Positions 31,320-40,232 are shown, numbered from the stretch's first letter. The stretch is 58,566 nucleotides of DNA from CAXSBR01 sp964236495 (GCA_964236495.1 CAXSBR010000020.1:1-58566); one strand, 5' to 3'. Numbers and translations: made by a program. Notes: a model not told the origin generated them from the sequence alone.

Positions 31320-31976
31320 TCATTCGAGCGTGGGATCCTCACCCCGATCGACACGGTTCCACAGCGCCGCAGCGGCGGCTGAGCGAGTCCGCAGCTGTTC
31401 CTCGGGCGTCACTACGACGAGTGTTCTCGGGACCGATGTTCCCGACACAGTCGCTTCGATGGAGGTGGGCGCCTCGTACCGGCTGGACAGCCCGCGCCAC
31501 CGATGGCCGCTCAGAGCGGCCGACGCACCGGCCAGCACGACCAGGACGCCGGCGGCCGCTGAGAGCAGCGGCCAGGCAACAATCCGGTCGACACCGACGT
31601 CGGTGGTATTGAGCACGGTGCCGGCCCGGTGCTGGAGCACCAGTGTCAGCGCCCGCGCGGGCGAGGCAGAGATCCCGGCAGCCGAACGCCAACCCAATGC
31701 GATGCCCGCCGCGACGACGAGGACGCCGACGATCCGACGCCACAGTCCGGCCGTAGCGATCAGGGCGACGGCTGCGGCCAGCGCCGCCACCGCAATGCCG
31801 GCCGTCGCAGGCTCCACGGTGCGCCCAGGCAGCCTGGCCACCACGTCGGGCAGCGGCTGTTGTCGATGCACGGTCACCGTCAACCAGACCTGCGAGCCGG
31901 CCAGCAACGCCAGGCCCCCACCGGCCAGCAGCGTGGCCACGCTGATCGACAAGCCTCGCTGCCGCAGTACACCCAC
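31320..31976 (-). CDS. Trp-operon-associated membrane protein (TIGR02234-like)
   Basis: The product is 218 aa from a GTG that shares one base with the trpE stop. Four membrane segments are visible (about residues 10-30, 58-78, 82-95 and 135-155). SQVWLTVTV after the first segment and the small-residue GVDRIVAWPLL are typical of a conserved actinobacterial protein placed after trpE. No enzymatic function is known. The position suggests a link to tryptophan or anthranilate metabolism, perhaps transport, but nothing in the sequence proves it. The cytoplasmic tail ends VDRGEDPT. Confidence 0.8.
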   Translation of the reverse strand: MGVLRQRGLSISVATLLAGGGLALLAGSQVWLTVTVHRQQPLPDVVARLPGRTVEPATAGIAVAALAAAVALIATAGLWRRIVGVLVVAAGIALGWRSAAGISASPARALTLVLQHRAGTVLNTTDVGVDRIVAWPLLSAAAGVLVVLAGASAALSGHRWRGLSSRYEAPTSIEATVSGTSVPRTLVVVTPEEQLRTRSAAAAALWNRVDRGEDPTLE

Positions 31977-33511
31977 TATTCACCGCCGTGCGTGCGAGCA
32001 GGAGGTACGACTTCGGGACGCAACGTCTCTGCGGTGGCGATCGCCTGCAGCACCGCGCGCGCCTTGTTACGCGTCTCCTGCTCCTCCAGCTCGGGCACCG
32101 AATCGGCCACCACACCGGCACCGGCCTGCACGTAGGCGCGTCCGTCCGTCATCACCGCGGTGCGGATCGCGATAGCCAGGTCCATGTCGCCGGCGGAGTC
32201 GAAATAGCCGACCGCGCCGGCGTAGATGCCACGGCGCACCGGCTCGAAGCCTTCCAGCAGCTGCATTGCCCGCACCTTGGGCGCGCCGGAGACGGTGCCG
32301 TGCGGGAAGGCGGCGCAGAACACGTCGAAGGCGTCCTTGTCCGCCGCCACCTGCCCGCTCACCGTCGACACGATGTGCCAGACGTGGCTGTACCGCTCGA
32401 TGACGCCGAAGTCGACGACGTCCACGGTACCCGGCGCGCACACCCGGCCCAGGTCGTTGCGGGCCAGGTCGACGAGCATGACGTGTTCGGCACGCTCCTT
32501 GGGATCTGCCAGTAACTCCTCCACCAGCGCGGCGTCGGTGGCGGCATCGGCACCTCGCGGGCGAGTACCGGCGATCGGATGGATGGTCGCGCGGTCGCCT
32601 GACACCGTCACCAGCGCCTCCGGGCTGGAGCCGACGATGTCGAAGTCGGCGAAGTGCAGGTAATACAGATAAGGCGACGGATTCAGCGTGCGCAGCGCCC
32701 GGTAGACGTCGAAGGCATCGGCATCGGTTTCGGCGACGAAGCGCTGGCCGGGCAGGATCTGGAACACCTCGCCGGCCCGGATCGCCTCCAGGCACTGCTC
32801 GACCGTGCGCAGGAAGTCGGCCTTGGCCGTGCGCGACGTGGCGGCCTTCGGTTCGACGTCGACCACCGGCACCACGGTGGACGGCGTGGGTGCGTCCATG
32901 TCTGCACACATCGCGTCGAGCCGGCGCTGGGCGTCGGCGTAGGCGGCGTCCAGCTCGCCGGTTGTCATGTCGGCGTGCACGACGGCGTTGGCGATCAGCG
33001 TGACGGTGCAGGTGTGGTGGTCGACCGCGGCCAGATCGGTCATCAGCAGCATGGTCAGCTCGGGCAGGTGCAACTCGTCGGCGGCGGTCTCGGGCAGCGT
33101 CTCCAGCCGGCGCACGACGTCGTAGCCCAGGTAGCCGACCAGCCCGCCGGTGAGCGGGGGCAGGTCGGGCAGGCGTGGGCCGCGCAGTGCGCGCCAGGCC
33201 GCGGCCAGCATCTGCAGTGGATCGCCCTCGATGGGCAGCCCGGCCGGTACCGTGCCCGTCCACACTCCCCCGTCGGCGTCGGCGTGGGCGTCGGCACCCA
33301 GGCTGGCCACCGCGCGGACGCCCACGAACGACCAGCGCGAGAACGACGCACCGGGCTCGGCGGATTCGAGCAGGAAGGTGCCCGGACGGTCGCCGGCCAG
33401 CTTGCGATACACCCCGACCGGCGTTTCCGCGTCGGCGAACAGCGTGCGCGTCAGGGGTACCAGCCGGTGGGTCTTGGCCAGCTCGCCGAGGGCCGTGCGG
33501 TCGATGCTCAT
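31976..33511 (-). CDS. trpE: Anthranilate synthase component I
   Basis: The product is 511 aa. It makes anthranilate from chorismate with ammonia from the TrpG subunit, which is not encoded nearby. The N-terminal part carries the Trp-feedback site region (LLESAEPGASFSRWSFVG). The chorismate-binding domain has FQILPGQRF, NPSPYLYYLHF, IVGSSPEALV, HPIAGTRPRG, EHVMLVDLARNDLGRV and FPHGTVSGAPKVRAM. Its ATG overlaps the hisI stop by ATGA (33508-33511), so it is translationally coupled to a histidine gene. Confidence 0.96.
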   Translation of the reverse strand: MSIDRTALGELAKTHRLVPLTRTLFADAETPVGVYRKLAGDRPGTFLLESAEPGASFSRWSFVGVRAVASLGADAHADADGGVWTGTVPAGLPIEGDPLQMLAAAWRALRGPRLPDLPPLTGGLVGYLGYDVVRRLETLPETAADELHLPELTMLLMTDLAAVDHHTCTVTLIANAVVHADMTTGELDAAYADAQRRLDAMCADMDAPTPSTVVPVVDVEPKAATSRTAKADFLRTVEQCLEAIRAGEVFQILPGQRFVAETDADAFDVYRALRTLNPSPYLYYLHFADFDIVGSSPEALVTVSGDRATIHPIAGTRPRGADAATDAALVEELLADPKERAEHVMLVDLARNDLGRVCAPGTVDVVDFGVIERYSHVWHIVSTVSGQVAADKDAFDVFCAAFPHGTVSGAPKVRAMQLLEGFEPVRRGIYAGAVGYFDSAGDMDLAIAIRTAVMTDGRAYVQAGAGVVADSVPELEEQETRNKARAVLQAIATAETLRPEVVPPARTHGGE

Positions 33512-33993
33512 CCGGTCGTCGCGGCGCTGGTTGTGGTTGCCGCCGGCGCGTCGGCGGCTACGTCGAGCAGCACGTCGGCGTCGGGCAGAGCGTCGGCGTC
33601 GGGCAGGGCGTCAGCGTCGGGCAGAGCGTCAGCATTCTGCGATCCGTCGGCGTCAAGCAGCACGTCGGAATCGAAGCAGGTGTGCGCGCCGGTGTGGCAG
33701 GCCGGACCTACCTGATCGACGCGCACCAGCAGCGCGTCGCCGTCGCAGTCCAAGGCGACCGAGCGCACGTACTGCGCATGCCCGGACGTCTCGCCCTTGA
33801 CCCAATACTCCTGGCGGGAGCGCGACCAGTACGTCGCCCGGCCGCTGGTCAGTGTGCGGTGCAGGGCCTCGTCATCCATCCAGCCGACCATCAGCACCGC
33901 ACAGTTGTCGTGCTGCTGTACCACCGCGGCCACCAGGCCGGCCGGGTCGCGCTTGAGCCGATCGGCGATGGCGGGATCCAGCGAGGACGTCAT
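33508..33993 (-). CDS. hisI: Phosphoribosyl-AMP cyclohydrolase with repetitive C-terminal tail
   Basis: The product is 161 aa from the ATG at 33993. The core (residues 1-108) opens the purine ring of phosphoribosyl-AMP. Conserved elements are VLMVGWMDDEAL, RATYWSRSRQEYWVKGETSG, LDCDGDALLV and the zinc ligands Cys83, Cys99 and Cys106 (GPACHTGAHTCF). Normal HisI ends here. The remaining roughly 53 residues are DADALP hexapeptide repeats followed by an Ala/Thr-rich end. They are encoded by 18-bp tandem units, so the tail is probably a recent expansion. It is coupled to trpE downstream. Confidence 0.95.
   Translation of the reverse strand: MTSSLDPAIADRLKRDPAGLVAAVVQQHDNCAVLMVGWMDDEALHRTLTSGRATYWSRSRQEYWVKGETSGHAQYVRSVALDCDGDALLVRVDQVGPACHTGAHTCFDSDVLLDADGSQNADALPDADALPDADALPDADVLLDVAADAPAATTTSAATTG
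33570..33641 (-). repeat. 18-bp tandem repeat in the hisI 3' end
   Basis: Four units of 18 bp (33570, 33588, 33606 and 33624; plus-strand type agagcgtcggcgtcgggc) encode Asp-Ala-Asp-Ala-Leu-Pro. The first and last units are diverged. Confidence 0.85.
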
Positions 33994-34074
33994 GAGCGTC
34001 AATTCTGCCCGTCGGATGCGTCCGGGTTGACCGCCCCGGGCCCGACAACTCAAGCTTCACGACGTTTGCCCGGC

Positions 34075-35697
34075 TCAGGGCGTTGGCGCTGCCCACGGGC
34101 TGGTCGGCGCCGCGGGCAGAACCACGGTCACCGTGCTGCCCTGCGCGACGCTGCTGTCGAAGTACACCTGGCCGCCGTGCGCGGCCACGATCTGGGCGAC
34201 GATGGACATCCCCAGGCCTGAGCCGCCGCGCACACGGGTGCGTGCCTTGTCCGCGCGCCAGAACCGCTCAAAAACATGGCTCGCCTCCTCCGGCGCCAAC
34301 CCGGGCCCGCCGTCACTGATCTGTAGCACCACACTGGCGTCGGTCCCGTTGCCGGTGACCGAGATCGGCGAAGCCGGATCGGTGTGCACGGCGGCGTTGC
34401 CGACCAGATTGCGCAGCACCCGCAGTAGCTGGTCCTCGTCACCGCTGACGATCAGGTGCGAAGCCAGCGAACAGGTGATGTGGCGATGCGGATGCGCCAT
34501 CTGCACGTCGTGCACCGCCTGCGACGCGATTGCTCCGAGGTCGACCGGCGCGCGGGTGGTCGATGCGCCGGCGTCGTCGCCGCGTGCGAGGAGAAGCAGA
34601 TCCTCCACCAACCGCGACATGCGGGTGCCCTCGGACTCGATGCGCCCAATGCTGTCGTCGTCGCCGATCTCCGCGCCGCTACGGCGCTTCTGGAGTCGGG
34701 CCAGCTCGGCGTAACCGCGAATCGACGTGAGCGGCGTGCGCAGCTCGTGCGAGGCGTCGGCCAAGAACTGGCGCATCCGCTCCTCGGACTCGCGCCGGGC
34801 GGCGAACTCGAGCTCCACCTTGTCCAACATCGTGTTGAACGACGTGGCCAACTGCCCGACCTCGGTCGTGCTCGTGGTCTGCGGCACCCGCCGGTCCAGC
34901 CCGCCGCCGGCCGACGACATCTCGGCGGTGACCTCCTGCGCGGTGCGGGTGACCCGCTTGAGCGGCCCGAGGCCCATCCGCATCCCTGCCGCGGTCAAGG
35001 CGAGCGCCGACAGGGCACCGATGCCGCCGACCACAAGCTCCAGGACCAGAAGTCGGTGCAGCGTCTCCCTGGCGTCGTCGGCCGAGATGCCGGAGACGAT
35101 GACGTAACCGCCCTGCGCTCGGTAGGCGACCCGCAGATGCGCGCCGTCGGTGGTCTGCAGACTGCTATTGCCGTGTCCCGGACGCACGGCATCTGCGCGC
35201 TGCCGCTGGCTCAGCGCGAGCGCCTTGAGGCCCACTGTGTTTGGGTTGACAGAGCTGCGTACGTCGCCGCCGGAGCTGAGCAGCACTACCCACTGCATTT
35301 GTCGCGCTCCGGGCGTTCCGTACCCGCCGTACGGACCGGTGACCGCTATCGGGCACACCGTGGTCGCCGGGTCACATCGCAGGCGGATGAAAGGATTGGC
35401 GAATCCCTGTGCTACGGAGTCCGCCTGCGCCGACACCTGCTGATCGAGCCGATTGTTTAGGTAATTCTTCAAATACAAATACGTCGCCGCGCCTGTCGTT
35501 GCGATGACAAGCATGACAAGCAGGGTCACCCCGGCCACGAGGCGAGCGGTCAGCGACCGTGGGAAGCCGCTGATGCGAGCCCGAGCGCGCGGCGCGCTCA
35601 ACCGTCCCGGGGGACCTCCGGAAGCCGTCGTGACGCGATCGTCGTGCTCTGCGCGCTCGACGAGAGCGACGAGTTCGGGCACCTGCGCTTGGCTCAC
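34075..35697 (-). CDS. Sensor histidine kinase (HAMP, two membrane segments)
   Basis: The product is 540 aa from a GTG overlapping the response regulator stop (GTGA, 35694-35697). The cytoplasmic N-terminus is followed by TM1 (about 53-77), an extracytoplasmic sensor region with one Cys pair (RCDPATTVCPI), TM2 (LLVLELVVGGIGALSALAL) and a HAMP linker. The H box is DASHELRTPLTSIRGYAEL (His317). N box NLVGNAAVH, G1 ISDGGPGL, F FERFWRADKA and G2 GGSGLGMSIV are all intact. It resembles the actinobacterial TcrY/PrrB/MprB-like kinases. The signal is unknown. It lies between hisI and hisF. Confidence 0.94.
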   Translation of the reverse strand: MSQAQVPELVALVERAEHDDRVTTASGGPPGRLSAPRARARISGFPRSLTARLVAGVTLLVMLVIATTGAATYLYLKNYLNNRLDQQVSAQADSVAQGFANPFIRLRCDPATTVCPIAVTGPYGGYGTPGARQMQWVVLLSSGGDVRSSVNPNTVGLKALALSQRQRADAVRPGHGNSSLQTTDGAHLRVAYRAQGGYVIVSGISADDARETLHRLLVLELVVGGIGALSALALTAAGMRMGLGPLKRVTRTAQEVTAEMSSAGGGLDRRVPQTTSTTEVGQLATSFNTMLDKVELEFAARRESEERMRQFLADASHELRTPLTSIRGYAELARLQKRRSGAEIGDDDSIGRIESEGTRMSRLVEDLLLLARGDDAGASTTRAPVDLGAIASQAVHDVQMAHPHRHITCSLASHLIVSGDEDQLLRVLRNLVGNAAVHTDPASPISVTGNGTDASVVLQISDGGPGLAPEEASHVFERFWRADKARTRVRGGSGLGMSIVAQIVAAHGGQVYFDSSVAQGSTVTVVLPAAPTSPWAAPTP

Positions 35698-36395
35698 TGA
35701 CGCGGGGCTTTGATCACGTATCCCGAGCCACGCACCGTGTGGATGAGCTTGGGGTCCACGGTGTCGATCTTCTTGCGCAGATAGCCGATGTAGAGCTCGA
35801 CGATGTTGGACTGCCCCTGAAAGTCGTACTTCCACACCCGGTCCAGTATCTGCGCTTTGCTCAGCACGACGCGCTCGTTGCGCATCAAAAACCGCAGCAA
35901 CTCGAACTCGGTGCTCGTCAGATGGACCTCCGAACGACCCCGCCACACCTCGTGACTCTTCTCGTCGAGCTCCAGATCTGCCACCCGCAGAACACCGTCG
36001 CGGCTTTCCTCTGACACGCTGCGGCGCAGCACCGCGTGCACGCGGGCGAGCAACTCCTCGACGCTGAAGGGCTTGATGACGTAATCGTCGGCGCCGGCGC
36101 GCAGCCCCTTGACGCGATCGGTCGGTGCGTCCCGGGCGGTGAGGAAGATGACCGGCACCTGCGAGCCGGCGGCGCGCAACTTCCCCAGCAGCGTGAACCC
36201 GTCCTGCCCCGGCATCATCACGTCGAGCACTAGCAGATCGGGGTCGTGTTCGGCCACCGCGGCTAGCGCACTGTTGCCGTTGTCGGCGGTGTAGGTCTCG
36301 AAGCCGTCGAAACGCAACGCCGAGGACACCAGATGGGAGACGTTTTCTTCGTCGTCTACGACCAGAACGCGCCGCTTGGTCTGGATGCTGGTCAT
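35694..36395 (-). CDS. OmpR/PhoB-family response regulator
   Basis: The product is 233 aa. The receiver domain has acidic pocket VVDDE, phospho-acceptor Asp58 (LLVLDVMMPGQDG) and Lys in DYVIKPF. The winged-helix DNA-binding domain (about 135-230) has LTSTEFELLRFLMRNERVV, ILDRVWKYDF and VRGSGYVIKA. It is transcribed with the kinase, to which it is coupled by a 4-nt overlap. It resembles the TrcR/PrrA group. A 164-bp spacer separates it from hisF, so it probably has its own promoter. Confidence 0.95.
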   Translation of the reverse strand: MTSIQTKRRVLVVDDEENVSHLVSSALRFDGFETYTADNGNSALAAVAEHDPDLLVLDVMMPGQDGFTLLGKLRAAGSQVPVIFLTARDAPTDRVKGLRAGADDYVIKPFSVEELLARVHAVLRRSVSEESRDGVLRVADLELDEKSHEVWRGRSEVHLTSTEFELLRFLMRNERVVLSKAQILDRVWKYDFQGQSNIVELYIGYLRKKIDTVDPKLIHTVRGSGYVIKAPRQ

Positions 36396-36559
36396 GGCTC
36401 ACCGGTCCTGTTCGCTTGGCGCTCGCACCGCAGTACGCGACACAGCAACTTCATAGTGCACACCCGGTCTGAGCTGAATATAGGCGTGTCCTGTGAGCAA
36501 CCTGTGGCAATGGTCAGCGGACCGCGCCCACCAGCGGACGGAACCGATGGGCGGATAAA

Positions 36560-37333
36560 TCAGCGGACGACGACTCCGCCGGTGCGCAGCGCATCCTTCA
36601 CCGCGCCGATGGTCAGCTCGCCGAAGTGGAAGACACTGGCGGCCAACACGGCATCGGCGCCTGCGCGCACTGCGGGCAGGAAATCGTCGACGTGCCCGGC
36701 GCCGCCGCTGGCGACGAGCGGCACCGTGACCGCTCCGCGAACGGCTGCGATCATCTCCAGGTCGAAGCCGCGCTTGGTTCCGTCGGCGTCCATCGAATTC
36801 AGCAGGATCTCCCCCGCGCCCCGCTCGGCAGCCTGCCGGGCCCACTCGACAGCGTCGATGCCGGTCGACCGGCGACCGCCATGGGTTGTCACCTCGTAGC
36901 CGCTGGGCGTGGGCGGCGCGCCGGTCGACACCCGGCGCGCGTCAACCGACAGCACCAGCACCTGATTGCCGAACCGGGCGGCGACCTCGCCGATCAGCTC
37001 CGGCCGAGCGATCGCTGCGGTGTTGACCCCGATCTTGTCCGCGCCCGCGCGGAGCAGCCGATCGACGTCGGCCACCGAGCGGACACCGCCGCCGACGGTG
37101 AGCGGGATGAACACTTCCTCCGCGGTACGCCCGACGACGTCGTAGGTGGTTTCCCGCGCGGCCGACGACGCGGTGATGTCGAGGAAGGTCAGCTCGTCGA
37201 CGCCCTGCGCGTCGTACCGGTGCGCCAGTTCTACCGGGTCACCGGCGTCGCGCAATCCGGCGAAGTTGACACCCTTGACCACGCGGCCGGCGTCGACGTC
37301 CAAGCATGCGATCACCCGCACCGCGACAGTCAT
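36560..37333 (-). CDS. hisF: Imidazole glycerol phosphate synthase, cyclase subunit
   Basis: The product is 257 aa. Together with HisH it forms imidazole glycerol phosphate and AICAR. Motifs are VRVIACLDVDAGRVVKGVNF (catalytic Asp), DELTFLDITASS, PLTVGGGVRSVADVDRLLRAGADKI, VLSVDAR and NSMDADGTKRGFDLEM (second catalytic Asp). VPLVASGGAG is the phosphate site. In this genome it is separated from priA-hisH by an oppositely oriented secreted protein gene and from hisI by a two-component system. Confidence 0.96.
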   Translation of the reverse strand: MTVAVRVIACLDVDAGRVVKGVNFAGLRDAGDPVELAHRYDAQGVDELTFLDITASSAARETTYDVVGRTAEEVFIPLTVGGGVRSVADVDRLLRAGADKIGVNTAAIARPELIGEVAARFGNQVLVLSVDARRVSTGAPPTPSGYEVTTHGGRRSTGIDAVEWARQAAERGAGEILLNSMDADGTKRGFDLEMIAAVRGAVTVPLVASGGAGHVDDFLPAVRAGADAVLAASVFHFGELTIGAVKDALRTGGVVVR

Positions 37334-37408
37334 CGGCGCCGTCGAAGCTCGGGAGTGCTTGCGCCCATCACGGCATGCAGTCTCCCATCCCGCGCCCCGA
37401 TGCGTTCC

Positions 37409-37441
37409 CAGCGATGTGGCAGCGATGTGGCAGCGATGTGG
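37409..37441 (+). repeat. Three 11-bp direct repeats upstream of a secreted protein gene
   Basis: cagcgatgtgg occurs three times head to tail, followed by a partial cagc. The repeats lie 85-117 bp upstream of the secreted protein ATG, in the divergent spacer with hisF. One helical turn per unit suggests a possible multi-site operator. Confidence 0.6.
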
Positions 37442-37525
37442 CAGCTACGTATCAGCGGAGCAGTAGCGCACTGTTATTCGACGAAGTGCTGTTCGGCCTT
37501 CGATCGCGAGAACAGGAGTCCTTCG

Positions 37526-38335
37526 ATGAAGAACTGGTCCAAGGTCGTGCTGGGGGCAGCTGCGCTAGCTCTGACGGCCACAACAGCGGCGTATGCCGCT
37601 CCAGCGGCACAACTGCAGCCGCCCAAGTCTCACGTCCGTGCCCACGTCGTTCCGGCGGCGGCGGTGGATACGGCAAAGGAGGCGAAGTACACCGCCATCG
37701 CTCCGTGCCGCATCGCCGATACCCGGTTGACCGGCGGTGCCATCGCCTCCGGTCACTCCCGCAGCTTCTACGCCGTGGGAACCAGCGGGTTCGGCGCTCA
37801 GGGTGGTGAATCGTGCGACATTCCGTACGCAGCGACGGCCGTCACCGGCAGCGTCATCGCCACGAAGGCAACCGGAACCGGGTACCTCAGGGTCTTCGCC
37901 TACGGCGCGTCGTTGCCCACGGCGTCGTTCCTGAACTTCAACAAGACGCTGACGCTGTCCGCGTCGGGCACGATCCCTATCACTGCCAACGGCACACGCA
38001 ACTTCACCGTGCTCGCCTCGGGCGCGTCGACGCAGGTAGTCATCCAGCTGACCGGCTACTACATTCCCGCAACCTGGGCTGAAGTCAACGCCAGCGGCGG
38101 GTATGTGGCGGGTTCACGCGTGGTGTCAGTGAGCCATCTGGATTTCACCGGCACTTACCAGGTCGATTTCGATCGCGACGTCAGCGGCTGCGCGTACCAG
38201 GCCACGCCGTCCCACAGCGGCAACAACCTGCGGGTCGAGCCGATCGGCAGTGATGCCCGCGCTGTGTTCGTCATGTCAACGGACAGGGCCGGCGCTCTAG
38301 CGGACACACAGTTCTACCTCACCGTCACCTGCTGA
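37526..38335 (+). CDS. Secreted protein with an APCRIADTR-type domain
   Basis: The product is 269 aa from the ATG at 37526 (AGGAGT upstream). The signal peptide (MKNWSKVVLGAAALALTATT) is cut near AYA-AP at residue 24. The mature part begins with a motif seen in many bacterial surface proteins (YTAIAPCRIADTRLTGG, then ATAVTGSVIATKATGTGYL, FNKTLTLSASGTIPI and VVIQLTGYY), a predicted all-beta domain of about 120 residues. A second, unrecognised C-terminal part (about 175-269) has the pattern SGGYVAGSRVVSVSHLDFTG ... YQVDFDRDVSGC and ends in Cys. No function is known. It is the only plus-strand gene within the his/trp block, which suggests insertion. Confidence 0.75.
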   Translation: MKNWSKVVLGAAALALTATTAAYAAPAAQLQPPKSHVRAHVVPAAAVDTAKEAKYTAIAPCRIADTRLTGGAIASGHSRSFYAVGTSGFGAQGGESCDIPYAATAVTGSVIATKATGTGYLRVFAYGASLPTASFLNFNKTLTLSASGTIPITANGTRNFTVLASGASTQVVIQLTGYYIPATWAEVNASGGYVAGSRVVSVSHLDFTGTYQVDFDRDVSGCAYQATPSHSGNNLRVEPIGSDARAVFVMSTDRAGALADTQFYLTVTC

Positions 38336-38352
38336 CGTGGAAATGACGGACG

Positions 38353-38375
38353 GGCCGCGCGGTACTCGCGCGGCC
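38353..38375 (+). terminator. Hairpin after the secreted protein gene
   Basis: A perfect 9-bp GC stem (38353-38361 with 38367-38375) with a 5-nt loop begins 17 nt after the stop codon. No T-run follows. The spacer to priA also holds three (g)gaaaacgca-type repeats on the minus strand. Confidence 0.55.
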
Positions 38376-38489
38376 AGTTCGTCGTGCACTTGCCCGCCGC
38401 TCGCTCTGCGTTTCCCAACTGCTCCCCACTGCATTGCTCAACGGCTCCTGCTGCGTTTTCCGACAGCTCAGTTGCGTTTTCCCATCGCC

Positions 38490-39209
38490 TCAGGCGACGG
38501 CGGCCAGCGCCTCGGGCAGGGTGAATTGCGCTGCATACAAAGCCTTGCCCAGGATGGCGCCCTCGACGCCGATGCTCTGCAAGCCAGCAAGCGCGCGCAG
38601 GTCGTCCAGGCTCGACACCCCTCCGCTGGCCACCACGGGCCGGTTGGTGGCTGCGCACACTGACCGCAGCAGCTCCAGATTCGGACCGGTGAGGGTGCCA
38701 TCGCGAGTGACGTCGGTGACGACGTAGCGCGCACAGCCGTCGGCGTCCAGGCGGGCCAAAGTCTCGAACAGCTCGCCACCCTCGGACGTCCATCCACGCG
38801 CGGCCAGCGTCGTTCCGCGTACGTCCAGCCCGACCGCGATGCGGTCGCCGTAGTGCGAGATCGCCCTACGTACCCAGTCCGGCGATTCCAATGCCGCCGT
38901 GCCCAGATTCACCCGGCGGGCTCCGGTGGCCAGTGCGTCGCGCAGCGAGTCGTCGTCGCGAATGCCGCCCGACAGCTCGATGTCGACCTCGAGTTCGTCT
39001 ATGACGCGCTCGATCAGGGCCCGGTTGTTTCCGCGGCCGAACGCGGCGTCGAGATCGACCAGGTGAACCCACTGCGCGCCGTCCTGCTGCCAGGCCAGTG
39101 CCGCGCCCAGCGGTTCGCCGTAGGACGTCTCGGTGCCGGCTTCGCCCTGAACCAGGCGGACGGCCTTACCTCCGGCGACATCGACGGCAGGCAGCAGGTA
39201 GAAGGTCAA
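38490..39209 (-). CDS. priA: Phosphoribosyl isomerase A (HisA/TrpF dual function)
   Basis: The product is 239 aa. It isomerises ProFAR in histidine synthesis. In actinobacteria lacking trpF it also isomerises phosphoribosyl anthranilate. The start LLPAVDVAGGKAVRLVQGEA with GTETSYGEPL is typical of PriA. Asp in PAVDVA and in VVTDVTRDGTLTGPN are the two catalytic acids. The half-barrel phosphate sites are ELSGGIRDDDSL and VVASGGVSSLDDL. No trpF is seen beside trpC/B/A here, which supports the dual role. The ATG overlaps the membrane protein stop by ATGA. Confidence 0.95.
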   Translation of the reverse strand: MTFYLLPAVDVAGGKAVRLVQGEAGTETSYGEPLGAALAWQQDGAQWVHLVDLDAAFGRGNNRALIERVIDELEVDIELSGGIRDDDSLRDALATGARRVNLGTAALESPDWVRRAISHYGDRIAVGLDVRGTTLAARGWTSEGGELFETLARLDADGCARYVVTDVTRDGTLTGPNLELLRSVCAATNRPVVASGGVSSLDDLRALAGLQSIGVEGAILGKALYAAQFTLPEALAAVA

Positions 39210-39553
39210 CGGGAGCTCCGATCGGAAACGAGGGCGATGAGCGCGGGAATGGCAATGACGGTGACCAGCAAGCCGGCCAGCACCGCCGTCCAGGACGATG
39301 TCAGCAGGTAGGTGAGCAGCAGTGCCACCAGCACCCCTACGACCAGTGCAGACCAGCGCTCACGGTTGCGCCCGGTGCCCGGACCGTTCTGCCAGAGCCG
39401 CATCCGCCGCCACAGCTGCTGGCGGGTTGAGCGCCGGCGCTGCCGGTCACCGGTGCGCGCTTCGGTGCGCTGCGCCGCCTGAGCCCTGCTTTCAGCGCTG
39501 GCCAGCGTGAGCGCCTCGCGCTGCGCCCTGGCCCGCGCGCGGTCCTTGCTCAT
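39206..39553 (-). CDS. Small membrane protein of the his operon
   Basis: The product is 115 aa. A basic, coiled-coil-prone N-terminal half (residues 1-66, rich in Arg/Ala/Gln) is followed by two membrane helices (WSALVVGVLVALLLTYLLT and AVLAGLLVTVIAIPALIALV). No catalytic motif is present. It lies between hisH and priA, coupled to priA by a 4-nt overlap. Comparable small membrane proteins occur in his clusters of other actinobacteria. Function is unknown. Confidence 0.75.
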   Translation of the reverse strand: MSKDRARARAQREALTLASAESRAQAAQRTEARTGDRQRRRSTRQQLWRRMRLWQNGPGTGRNRERWSALVVGVLVALLLTYLLTSSWTAVLAGLLVTVIAIPALIALVSDRSSR

Positions 39554-39614
39554 GTGCGCGCCCGGTAGGTCGGCATCGAGGAGTTCGACTTTGCGCTGAG
39601 GTTCAATGTCGCGC

Positions 39615-40232
39615 TCACAGCGTTGCCACCCAATTGGCCAGCAGCGCAGCTCCGGCGTCGCCAGACTTTTCCGGGTGGAACTGGGTCGCGCTCAGCGGCC
39701 CCGCCTCCACGGCAGCCACGAACGAGTGGCCGTGCTTTGCGGTCGTCACCAGCCGCCCGGTGCTCAGCGCGGCGTCGTCGCTGGCACCGAAGGAGTGCAC
39801 GAAGTAGAAACGTTGATCCTCGGCGGCGTCGAACAGCACCGAGCCGTGTGCAGCGTCGACGGTGTTCCATCCCATGTGTGGCAGCACCCGCGCGACCAGC
39901 CGCTCGACACCCCCCGGTAGCAGGCCGACACCAGCGGTGCGTTGGCCGTGCTCGACGCCGTAGTCGAACAGGATCTGCATGCCTACGCAGATGCCCAGCA
40001 CCGGACGACCGGCCTCGACGCGGGTACGCAGGATCGAGTCGCCGCCGACGCCGAGCAGCCCCTGCATGCACGCGGCAAACGCTCCTACACCGGGCACGAC
40101 AAGGCCGTCCGCGGCCAGGGCAGCATCGCGGTCGGCAGTGACGACGACGTCTGCGCCGGCCCGCTCCAGCGCCCGCTGCGCGGAGCGCAGATTGCCCGAG
40201 CCGTAGTCGAGCACGACTACCGAACGTTGCAT
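39615..40232 (-). CDS. hisH: Imidazole glycerol phosphate synthase, glutamine amidotransferase subunit
   Basis: The product is 205 aa. It is a class I glutaminase that delivers ammonia to HisF. VVLDYGSGNLRSAQRALE starts the fold. The nucleophile is in PVLGICVGMQILFD (Cys about 81). The His-Glu pair is in SATQFHPEKSGDAG near the C-terminus. The oxyanion strand is PGVGAF. Confidence 0.96.
   Translation of the reverse strand: MQRSVVVLDYGSGNLRSAQRALERAGADVVVTADRDAALAADGLVVPGVGAFAACMQGLLGVGGDSILRTRVEAGRPVLGICVGMQILFDYGVEHGQRTAGVGLLPGGVERLVARVLPHMGWNTVDAAHGSVLFDAAEDQRFYFVHSFGASDDAALSTGRLVTTAKHGHSFVAAVEAGPLSATQFHPEKSGDAGAALLANWVATL

Noticed and set aside
35698..36402. Upstream extension of the histidine kinase frame
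   Set aside because: It lies in the response regulator gene in another frame. The GTG at 35697 overlapping the regulator stop is the expected start.
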